A stretch of DNA of 18,045 nucleotides from Lewinellaceae bacterium (GTDB lineage: Bacteria > Bacteroidota > Bacteroidia > Chitinophagales > Saprospiraceae), in the NCBI GenBank assembly GCA_016713985.1, contig JADJOD010000012.1, forward strand, positions 1 to 18,045, written 5' to 3'. Positions 7,290 through 14,327 of the stretch are shown in pieces. The notes under the pieces are model-generated. The model saw only the letters and a list, made by a program, of their open reading frames with translations. It had not been told where the DNA came from and searched no databases. Within the stretch, counting starts at the first letter, position 1; each line of letters opens with the position of its first letter. The position numbers were made by a program, and so were the translations under genes.

Positions 7290-8425
7290 TCAATCCACCA
7301 CCATCGTCGCCCGGTCCAATTGCTGCTGTACGATGTTTTCCGGCAAATCGCGGAATTCGTATTGCTGATTTCTTAATTGCGGCTCAAAACCCGCCTCCCG
7401 GATAGCCTGCTGAATACCGTCGGCCGTAAGCCGAAACCGTGCCGGCTGCCGACACCACATTTTCTTCGATCATAATGCTGCCGAAATCATTCGCACCCGC
7501 GTGCAGGCACACCTGCGCGACCTGTTTGCCCACGGTCAGCCACGATGCCTGGATGTTTACCACATTGGGCAGCATGATGCGGCTCATAGCGATCATACGC
7601 ACGTATTCGTCGCCCGTCACCGCGTTGCGGGCGCGTTTGAGTTTTTCAATATGGTGTCTTCGTCCTGAAATGGCCAGGGAATAAAGGCCAGAAAGCCCTT
7701 TGCATCCGCCGGTTTTCCGACTGCACCTGGCGAATTGCCGCAAAATGTTCCATCCGCTCAAGGTTGGTTTCTATGTGGCCGAACATCATGGTGCCCGGGT
7801 GGTCAGGTGCAAACGGTGTGCCGCGCGCATGACGTCGAGCCATTCTGCGCCGCCGCATTTGCCCTTGGAGATCAGGCGCCGCACCCGGTCGCTGAGTATT
7901 CCGGCGCCCGCGCCGGGCAACGAGTCGAGCCCGGCCGATTTTAATTCTTTGAGCACGTCGTAGTGGCTCATACCTTCCAGTTTTGCCACGTGGGCAATTT
8001 CCGGCGGACCGAGTGCGTGCAGCTTCAGGTTGGGGTAGAGGTCTTTGAGTTGCCGGAACAAGTCGGCGTAAAAAGCAAGCCCCAGGTCCGGGTGATGTCC
8101 TCCCTGCAGCAGCAGTTGTTCGCCGCCAAAACGAAAAGTCTCTTCTATTTTATGTTTGTATTCTTCGAGTGTGGTGACGTACGATTCTCCGTGGCCCGGC
8201 CTCCGGTAGAAATTGCAGAATTTGCAATTGGCAATGCAGACGTTGGTTGTATTCGAATTGCGGTCGATGATCAGGTAACGGTATTGCCCGGTACATGGTG
8301 CAGGCGTATGGCATTACCCACCTGCATCAGTTCGGCGGTAAGTGTTTTCAAACAGGGAAAACGCCTTCTTCGGGACTGAGCCAGTCGTAGTGGAGTGCGC
8401 GGTGGAGGAGGTCGGAGATTTGCAT
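7290..8425 (-). CDS. mqnC: Cyclic dehypoxanthinyl futalosine synthase MqnC (radical SAM)
   Basis: Minus strand, about 378 aa, the normal MqnC length. The start at 8425 gives MQISDLLHRALHYDWLSPEE. Then YLIDRNSNTTNVCIANCKFC carries the CxxxCxxC radical-SAM [4Fe-4S] motif, followed by NFYRRPGHGESYVTTLEEYK, QLLLQGGHHPDLGLAFYADL, LHALGPPEIAHVAKLEGMSH, LDSLPGAGAGILSDRVRRLI, TMMFGHIETNLERMEHFAAI, MIAMSRIMLPNVVNIQASWL and HAGANDFGSIMIEENVVSAA. The C-terminus is NQQYEFRDLPENIVQQQLDR. MqnC makes the cyclic futalosine intermediate of the alternative menaquinone pathway in the cytosol. About six one-base shifts break the gene, although it should be needed for respiration, which argues for sequence errors. 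The promoter is probably a weak TACCTTCG on the minus strand near 8515. Confidence 0.93.
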
Positions 8426-8433
8426 AGTTGCAT

Positions 8434-8492
8434 GTACGCCGGAATTCCGTTCCGGCTGGTCAGATCATCGCCGGAACGGACTTCCGGCGTAC
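8434..8492. repeat. 23-bp-arm hairpin in the mqnC leader, followed by T7 on the plus strand
   Basis: Arms 8434-8456 and 8470-8492 match over 23 bp with one mismatch and a 13-nt loop. Seven T follow on the plus strand (8494-8500), so it could stop plus-strand transcription. On the minus strand it would form a strong hairpin ending 9 bp before the mqnC ATG. It could be a terminator, a leader element or a dispersed GC-rich palindrome. Confidence 0.6.
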
Positions 8493-8545
8493 CTTTTTTT
8501 GAAAACAAAAAAGCGAAGGTAAGGTTGGGGGAACTTGTATCGTAT

Positions 8546-8611
8546 GTTGTGGCATGAAATGCTTATTGATTTCCTGATCGCTTGGGCGCTCAAAGCAGTT
8601 CATGCCACAAC
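8546..8611. repeat. 19-bp-arm inverted repeat upstream of higB
   Basis: Arms 8546-8564 and 8593-8611 pair over 19 bp with one mismatch (outer 13 bp, GTTGTGGCATGAA and its inverse, are perfect) around a 28-nt loop. The element ends 20 bp before the -33 box of the higBA promoter. It may be a dispersed palindrome or an upstream regulatory structure. Confidence 0.6.
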
Positions 8612-8630
8612 TACGAGGCTTTTAATTCAA

Positions 8631-8662
8631 TTGTTCCCAATTCGAGAACTTTTGTATATTTG
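8631..8662 (+). promoter_or_regulatory. Promoter of the higB-higA(-NACHT) unit
   Basis: TTG at 8631-8633 and TATATTTG at 8655-8662 are separated by 21 bp, close to ideal for the Bacteroidota housekeeping sigma factor. Transcription would start near 8669, about 13 nt before the TTG start codon of higB. HigA normally represses such a promoter; no obvious operator repeat is seen over the -7 box itself. Confidence 0.65.
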
Positions 8663-8681
8663 TCTGTTCAAAATTCAAAAT

Positions 8682-8978
8682 TTGAAACGACTAATCGCCA
8701 AACGCACGCTCAAAGAGTTTTGGGAAAAACACCCGGACTGCGAACAGTACCTCAAAACCTGGTACGACATCGCTTGGCGTGCTGACTGGAGAAGTCCGAA
8801 TGACATCAAGGAGACTTTTGCCTCAGCCAGTATTATTGCCAACAATAGGGTGATTTTCAACATCAGGGGTAACAATTACCGGCTCGTCGTAAAATTTAAT
8901 TACGAGCGTCAGTGGGCTTTTATTCGCTTCATCGGCACACATGCCGAGTATGACAAAATTGACGCAACCACCATCTAA
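8682..8978 (+). CDS. higB: HigB-type mRNA interferase toxin
   Basis: The frame reads KRLIAKRTLKEFWEKHPDCE, then LKTWYDIAWRADWRSPNDIK, SASIIANNRVIFNIRGNNYR, LVVKFNYERQWAFIRFIGTH and AEYDKIDATTI, 98 aa and unbroken. 'R..l..fw..hp....L..Wy......W..p.dik..f..as.i..nRvvFni.gN.yRLv....y....v.irfigTHaeYDki' is the HigB_toxin family (RelE-like fold), a ribosome-dependent mRNA endonuclease. I chose the TTG at 8682 because family members begin about there and the promoter leaves no room for the upstream in-frame ATG at 8535. The higA start follows 10 bp after the stop, in the reversed toxin-first order typical of higBA. Confidence 0.9.
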   Translation: MKRLIAKRTLKEFWEKHPDCEQYLKTWYDIAWRADWRSPNDIKETFASASIIANNRVIFNIRGNNYRLVVKFNYERQWAFIRFIGTHAEYDKIDATTI

Positions 8979-8988
8979 ATATTTGTTT

Positions 8989-9357
8989 ATGAACATAAAG
9001 CCAATAAAATCGGAACAGGATTATGAGTGCGTGTTGGCTCGCTTGGACGCCATTTTCGACGCGCCTGCCGATACTCCCGAAGGCGACGAGGCCGAAATCC
9101 TTACATTGCTGGTTGAGCACTACGAAAACGAACACCACTTCATCGACGCGCCCGACCCCATTGAGGCTATCAAAATCCGGCTGCAAGAAATGAACCTCCG
9201 CCAGTCCGACCTTGTGGGCATTATCGGGGGCAAAAGTCGCGTTTCGGAGGTGCTCAACCGCAAGCGAAAACTCTCCGTTGAGATGATTCGCCAACTGTCA
9301 GCCAAACTGAAATTGCCGACGGCGCTGCTGGTGCAGGATTATGCGCTGGCGGGGTGA
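8989..9357 (+). CDS. higA: HigA-type antitoxin with HTH
   Basis: 122 aa, unbroken. The N-terminal part reads IKSEQDYECVLARLDAIFDA and GDEAEILTLLVEHYENEHHF. The DNA-binding part begins AIKIRLQEMNLRQSDLVGII and continues GGKSRVSEVLNRKRKLSVEM and IRQLSAKLKLPTALLVQDYA, a Cro/CI-type helix-turn-helix in the second half, as in COG5499 antitoxins. I chose the ATG at 8989 over the in-frame ATG at 8941, which would lie inside higB. The protein should bind and neutralise HigB and repress the promoter near 8655. The stop is 44 bp before the NACHT gene. Confidence 0.9.
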   Translation: MNIKPIKSEQDYECVLARLDAIFDAPADTPEGDEAEILTLLVEHYENEHHFIDAPDPIEAIKIRLQEMNLRQSDLVGIIGGKSRVSEVLNRKRKLSVEMIRQLSAKLKLPTALLVQDYALAG

Positions 9358-9401
9358 GCACCTTGTTTATCTTGCCACTTCATTCAGCCCTCGTTCCCGT
9401 C

Positions 9402-11372
9402 ATGTCCGAATTTTCCAAAGTCCAAATCTCTATCGAAGTCGCCGCAGAACTATTTACAAACCTGATTTCCAAGACATATCAGGGCTTATCCGGCTTTGTC
9501 AAAGACAAAAACAAAGAGCGCGACTTCTTTGGCATAGCCACAAAAAAATACGTCGGCGGCCTCATCGGAAGATACAACACCGTGCAAGTGTTGGGGATGC
9601 GCGAACCCGTGCGAGCTCAAAAAGTCTTTTTGTACGCGCCAATATTTTGGAAAAAATATCCGCCCGCGCAGGCCTACGCCCAGAAGATTTGGATGAGATT
9701 TTCGACTTCGACCGCCGCGCTTTCGGCACAAAAAAAGAGACTGTGGATGGAGAAAAAATCGTCAATAAACTCGACAAGTTCATCGTGCTTGGCAAACCCG
9801 GCGCGGGCAAAACCACCTACCTGAAATACCTGACGCTGATGATGCTCGACAAATACAGTCAAATCGAGCGACGACGTTTGCCCATATTCGTGACCCTGCG
9901 GTCTTGGGCCGACGAGTCGGTGCCGCTCATGGACTTCGTCGCGCAGGAGTTCGACACCTGCGGTTTTGAAGAAGCGGGAGCATTTGTAGAGCGGATGCTC
10001 AAAAACGGCGACTGCCTCGTGTTGTTCGACGGCTTGGACGAAGTGAGCGAGACGGCCAAGCAAGATGACATCATTCGGCAAATCAAAAACTTTGCCGACA
10101 AATATGCCGAAAACCAGTTCATCATCAGTTGCCGCGTGGCCGCCTACAACCACTGGTTCGAAGGCTTCACGGAAGTGGAAATGGCTGATTTCAATGAGGA
10201 GCAGATGGAGACCTTTATTCGCAACTGGTTTCACGGCGAGCCAAAAGTTGCCACAGAATGTTGGGAAAGATTGAAAAACAACCCGCCATTGCGCGAGTTG
10301 GCCTCCGTGCCGTTGCTGCTCACCATGCTTTGTTTGGAATACGGCGAGAGCAACGACTTCCCACCCAACCGCGCCGAGCTTTACCACCGCGCCATCGAAA
10401 CGCTACTGACAAAGTGGGACAGCTCGCGTCGCGTCCGCCGACAAGAAGTGTATAAAAACCTGACGACCAAGCGCAAGGAATCCATGTTCGCCCGCATTGC
10501 TGTTGAGGCGTTTGAAAAAAACCAATATTTTATGCAGGGGAAAGAGTTGGAGCGAATGATTGAAAAATTCATCGAACACCTGCCCGGCTCCAAAGAAGAA
10601 GAACTCGAACCCGACAGCCAAGCAATCTTGAAAGCCATCGAAGCCCAGCACGGCATTTTTGTGGAGCGTGCCAAAAATGTGTATTCCTTTGCTCACCTGA
10701 CTTTTCAGGAATATTTCACTGCCAAACACATCGCTGACCATGCCCTTGAAGGCACTTTGAAAGGTTTGGTTGAGAATCACCTTTACGATACCAAATGGAA
10801 GAAGTATTCTTGCTTACGACCGGCCTGCTCGATAATGCCGACGAACTGCTGCGCCTGATGCGCAGTAATGCCGACGAGGCTTTAGAAATACGATATAAAT
10901 GCGTTGATGGAAGCAGCGGAAAAATCTTTGCTATCTGTGGAAAACAAATTGCCCTACGGCAGTTCGGCGGAATTTAGCAGCATTTATCGTCCTTGCTTTT
11001 GCCCGCGCTCGCGCCTTGCCCCGGAATCGTGCCCTTGCCCTTGCTCTTGACCGTACCCTTGACAATGACCGCGCCCTTGACAGTGTCCGTGTGCTTGCCC
11101 ATGCTCTTGGCAGTGCCCGTATGCTTACCCGTGCCCTTGAGAATGACCGCAGTCGCTATGTTATAACCCTTGCCCGTGACTTTGGCCTTGATAGCGAACT
11201 TTTGATAGCCTACGGTTACTCAAGCAAATTGGGTGAACAGATTATTGATAAAATTCGGAATTATTTTTCTGCCAACATTCTGATAATCAACTGCCTCGAA
11301 TCCGTCAACTACGTCTCGAAGGACGTGCGGGAAAAGATGCTGCATGAAAATTTGTCTGCCGAAAGGGGGTAG
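9402..11372 (+). CDS. NACHT-module STAND NTPase (bacterial NLR-like), likely anti-phage protein
   Basis: About 656 aa. Helical N-terminus from the ATG at 9402: SKVQISIEVAAELFTNLISK and RYNTVQVLGMREPVRAQKVF, then LDKFIVLGKPGAGKTTYLKY (Walker A, GKPGAGKT encoded at 9791-9814) and CLVLFDGLDEV (Walker B with the NACHT acidic pattern, about 10012-10044). FIISCRVAAYNHWFEGF, FNEEQMETFIRNWFHGEP, PLRELASVPLLLTMLCLEYG and YSFAHLTFQEYFTAKHIADH follow, all usual in COG5635 proteins. The C-terminus holds an Arg-Ala-Leu-rich helical repeat (encoded about 11000-11160) and a domain like ANILIINCLESVNYVSKDVR. Four one-base shifts (near 9630, 10797, 10890, 11000) are needed; the first is a T5 run at 9627-9631. 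Related NACHT proteins sense phage components and trigger cell arrest. No separate effector domain is visible. A start at the GTG at 9354 is less likely. Confidence 0.9.
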
Positions 11373-11394
11373 GTAAGCCGTCTGGCGAACGCCT

Positions 11395-11500
11395 TTTTGT
11401 CCTTCTGTCGGAATCCGTCCGCTCTGAAAGGGCATCTAAATGCGGGTTCCGCTCGTAGTGCATCTGTGTAGGGTGGACGGATTCCGACAGAAGGACAAAA
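11395..11500. repeat. Perfect 26-bp inverted repeat with 54-nt loop
   Basis: 11395-11420 and 11475-11500 are exact reverse complements. The element begins 23 bp after the NACHT stop and ends 137 bp before the MATE -7 box. No T-run follows on either strand, so a simple intrinsic terminator is not obvious; a dispersed palindromic element or a MITE-like remnant is also possible. The loop holds GCATCTAAATGC and GTGCATCTGTG but no coding sequence. Confidence 0.7.
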
Positions 11501-11625
11501 GTAGCGTACACAAAAACTCTTTGCCTGGCGGCAATGGAACTCTGCATTTAAAATCGCCGTTTCAGCCGTTCTCTCCGAGATTCAATTTTAACCCAAACAA
11601 TTTCTTTTAAACACAAAACATTTTG

Positions 11626-11645
11626 TTGCGCAAACAATAACTTTG
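11626..11645 (+). promoter_or_regulatory. MATE gene promoter with TTGTTGCGCAAACAA palindrome
   Basis: TAACTTTG at 11638-11645 is a perfect -7 box 27 bp before the ATG at 11672. TTGTTGCGCAAACAA, an imperfect palindrome with a perfect TTGCGCAA core, starts at 11623 or 11626 depending on the register and runs up to the -7 box, a good place for a repressor site. No strong -33 TTG at standard spacing. Confidence 0.45.
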
Positions 11646-11671
11646 TGCCGATTCCCGATTTTCTTATACTT

Positions 11672-13082
11672 ATGTCCGAAACAAAAACAATCGAAACCCG
11701 CTTCCAACGGATCAGGCGTGTGCTGCGCCAGGCTGTAAACGGCGAGGAACAGGATTTTACAAGCGGAAGTATCGACCGGGCCATCGTGCTGCTGGCGATC
11801 CCGATGATCCTGGAAATGGCGATGGAATCACTTTTGCGGTCGTGGATGCGTTTTTGTCGCCAAAATCAGCACGGAAGCCGTCGCCACCGTCGGTCTCACC
11901 GAATCGGTTTTAACGCTGATTTACTCCATCGCTATCGGCCTGAGCGCCGCAGCCACGGCTATGGTGGCCCGGCGGATCGGGGAAGGAGACCGCGACGCGG
12001 CAGCCCGGGCAGGCGCACAGGTTATTCTGCTTGCGCTGGTGATGTCGGTCGTCATCGCCGTGCCGGGTTACTTTTTTGCGGAAGATATCCTGCGCCTCAT
12101 GGCGCGCGACCAAAGTGTGGCCGCCACCGGGCATCAGTTCACACGGCTTATGCTGACGGCCAATTTGCCCATTCTCCTGCTCTGGATGCTCAACGGCATT
12201 TTTCGCGGCGCAGGGGATGCCGCCACCGCCATGCGGGCCTTGTGGATCGCCAATGCGGTGAATATCGTGCTTTGCCCGCTGTTCATTTTCGGTTGGGGAC
12301 CGGTTCCCGCATTCGGGGTACTGGGGTCGGGCATCGCAACAACCATCGGGCGTTCGACCGGGGTGGTTTATCAACTATGGAATTTGTTCGAGGTGGGTAA
12401 AATTGTCAAAATCAGGTTGCAACACCTTCGCCCACAATGGGATATCGTAGTCCGGCTGCTCAAACTTTCGGCAGGCAGCACGGGGCAATACCTTATTGCC
12501 TCGGCCAGTTGAATTTTATGATTTATATCCTGGGCCAGATCAGCAAGGAAGTCACCGCCGGTTATACCATCGCGATCCGGATCGTAATATTTGCCCTGCT
12601 GCCGGCATGGGGTATGTCGAATGCCGCAGCCACACTCGTCAGCCAAAATCTCGGCGCCGGGCACCCCGACCGGGCGGAAAATCGGCCTGGCGGGCGGGTT
12701 TTTCAACATGATCTTCCTCGCGTTTATCGGCGCCATCTGCCTGATCGGGGCGCCGTTTTTTATCCGGTTATTTACACACGAACCGGAAGCCGTTCACGCC
12801 GGCACGTTGGCCCTGCGGATCCTGGCGGGGGGGTACGTGTTCTACGGCTGGGGCATGATCCTGTCACAGGCAATCAACGGCGCAGGAGATACCCGAACGC
12901 CGACTTTGCTGAATTTTATCTTTTTCTGGCTGGTGGAAACACCGCTGGCCGCCTTGCTGGCGCTTCACCTGGGTTGGGGCCAGACGGGTGTTTACTGGAG
13001 TGTGGTCATCGCCGAATCGGCCATGGCAGTAGCTGCCATGTGGGTGTTCAAGCGGGGGAAATGGAAAACGGTAAAGGTTTGA
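11672..13082 (+). CDS. MATE-family multidrug/cation efflux transporter
   Basis: About 470 aa, the usual MATE length. From the ATG at 11672: a short cytoplasmic start, then DFTSGSIDRAIVLLAIPMIL, TEAVATVGLTESVLTLIYSI, AIGLSAAATAMVARRIGEGD, LLLWMLNGIFRGAGDAATAM, VPAFGVLGSGIATTIGRSTG, TAGYTIAIRIVIFALLPAWG, MSNAAATLVSQNLGAGHPDR, GMILSQAINGAGDTRTPTLL and NFIFFWLVETPLAALLALHL. The two 'A..v...lGaG...rA' and 'n..frGaGda.tp' repeats mark the two MATE halves, with about 12 membrane helices. It should export cationic drugs or toxic metabolites using Na+ or H+. Shifts occur at T4 11832-11835, T5 11851-11855, near 12512, near 12676 and at a T run near 12700; each reads correctly with one base added. Confidence 0.95.
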
Positions 13083-13084
13083 TG

Positions 13085-13188
13085 TTGGGATTGTTGCATT
13101 GTTGGGATTGCTGGATTGTTGGGATTGCTGGATTGTTGGGATTGCTGGATTGCTGGGATTGCTGGATTGCTGGATTGTTGGATTGTTG
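13085..13188 (+). repeat. GGATTGCT/GGATTGTT microsatellite array
   Basis: About 12 alternating copies of 8-9-bp units (GGATTGCT, GGATTGTTG, GGGATTGCT) begin directly after the MATE stop. Runs of GG/GGG at regular spacing could form a two-tier G-quadruplex. Confidence 0.85.
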
Positions 13189-13322
13189 TCCGCTGTTAGA
13201 CCGATAGTGTGTTACTTTGCCTGATTATCATCGGGTTTTCAATCTCCCAATGTTTGAATCACTTGGAAAGTCGTTGGTTGCGAAAACGGGTTTTATATCC
13301 CGCCTCCATCCAATTTCCCTCA

Positions 13323-13330
13323 TATTTTTG
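13323..13330 (+). promoter_or_regulatory. -7 box (TATTTTTG) for the lipoprotein gene
   Basis: A TAnnTTTG match 60 bp before the ATG at 13390. No clear -33 element. The inverse microsatellite begins at the next base, so it would form the start of the leader RNA. Confidence 0.35.
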
Positions 13331-13365
13331 CAGCAATCCCAGCAATCCCAGCAATCCAACAATCC
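13331..13365 (-). repeat. Inverse copy of the GGATTGCT microsatellite
   Basis: CAGCAATCCCAGCAATCCCA and the following CAATCC units are the reverse complement of the array at 13085-13188. The two arrays face each other across about 140 bp that hold no recognisable gene. Confidence 0.8.
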
Positions 13366-13389
13366 TAACCACCCGGCAAAAACAACTTT

Positions 13390-13748
13390 ATGCGTTTTCT
13401 GATTCCGTTTTTCTTTTTCTGTTCTTCTGCGGTTGTACGGAACCTGCCGAAACCCGGTTTGACAAAATAGCGCGCGCTTATTGCGAATGCACCGGCAAAC
13501 TGGTGGATTTGAACAAAAAAACCGCAGCACTGGCGACCGACAGCACGGCGCAGGCTGCTTTTCAGGAGAATTTGCGGCAAATACAGGAGGTTTACGACAA
13601 AGCCAGGGTGTGTAACGCGACGATTGTGGCACAGTTCGGCAAATTAAAACCCGCAGAGATCGATTCTTTAACGTTGACGCTTGCAACTGGCGCCTGCCCC
13701 GACCTCTCCAAAGAAACCGACCTGTTAAAAGAAATGCTCGGCGAATAA
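13390..13748 (+). CDS. Small lipoprotein of unknown function
   Basis: The ATG at 13390 gives MRFLIPFFFF. The neighbouring frame continues LFFCGCTEPAETRFDKIARA, a signal sequence and lipobox-like FFCGC with a lipid-modifiable Cys, so an outer-membrane or periplasmic lipoprotein is likely. The mature part reads CECTGKLVDLNKKTAALATD, FQENLRQIQEVYDKARVCNA, FGKLKPAEIDSLTLTLATGA and CPDLSKETDLLKEMLGE. It is mostly helical, with several Cys, about 119 aa, and unbroken after the T5 run at 13408-13412 where one T is missing. The stop is 28 bp before folB. I do not recognise a family. Confidence 0.7.
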
Positions 13749-13776
13749 ATCTTTTCACTTACTACCTGTACCCGAC

Positions 13777-14317
13777 ATGGCATTGATATCACTGGAAGGA
13801 ATGCGTTTTCACGCCTATCACGGCGTTTACGATGCGGAGAAAACACTTGGCAATGAGTATGTTGTGGATATTGTGGTCAATACAAACACCGATAAAGCGG
13901 CAAAAGATGACAAAGTGGAACTGACGATGAATTACGAAACCATCTACCAGCTCTGCCGGCTTGAAATGGAAACGCCGCGCAAACTCATCGAAACCGTGGC
14001 CGCAGGTATCGTGAAACGAATGAAATTCCAGTTTTCGGAAATGCAGGCCCTGCGGGTACGCGTCACCAAACTCAATCCGCCCGTCGGCGGGCGTGTTCAG
14101 TCGGCCTGGGTACAGGAAGAACACGATTTTATCCGGGAATGCCCGCGCTGCAAAAAAGTTTATCAAGCACGACGATGATTGCTGGCAACGGTTTCCCAAC
14201 CTCCACCCTGCGACGAAAGAAACGCTGGAACGGCAATTCAGCGGAAAATGCCTCTGCGACAACTGCCTGAAATTTTACGTAGGGGATGTGCCAACGAATG
14301 ATTTGAGGAGGCTTTAA
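13777..14317 (+). CDS. folB: Dihydroneopterin aldolase FolB with a C-terminal Cys-rich (CWC-like) tail
   Basis: From the ATG at 13777: MALISLEGMRFHAYHGVYDA, EKTLGNEYVVDIVVNTNTDK, VELTMNYETIYQLCRLEMET, RKLIETVAAGIVKRMKFQFS, VRVTKLNPPVGGRVQSAWVQ. The 'GM.f.a.HGvy..E...g..y.vDv', 'tvnYe.iy..' and 'liEt.a..i' motifs and the 'K..pp..g....v.v' end cover complete FolB (about 118 aa), which splits dihydroneopterin in folate synthesis. The frame goes on to CPRCKK and stops at 14178. Adding one A to the A6 run at 14152-14157 continues it to FIKHDDDCWQRFPNLHPATK, SGKCLCDNCLKFYVGDV and a stop at 14317, a Cys-rich CWC-like domain. So FolB is either fused to CWC or ends at 14178 with a broken neighbour. 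Confidence 0.88.
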
Positions 14318-14327
14318 TTGAGTCTGT

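Noticed and set aside
9674..10387. 237-codon open frame on the minus strand
   Set aside because: It is antisense to the NACHT domain with Walker A and B motifs and is His/Phe/Val-rich, as expected from the complement of Asp/Glu/Lys-rich coding sequence.
11395..11500. Insertion sequence ends
   Set aside because: The inverted repeats enclose only 54 bp and no transposase is present; kept as a palindromic element instead.
11910..12374. 154-codon minus-strand open frame inside the MATE gene
   Set aside because: The plus strand encodes unmistakable MATE membrane helices in the same interval.
13085..13365. CRISPR-like array
   Set aside because: The units are 8-9 bp and contiguous, with no unique spacers and no cas genes; it is a microsatellite.
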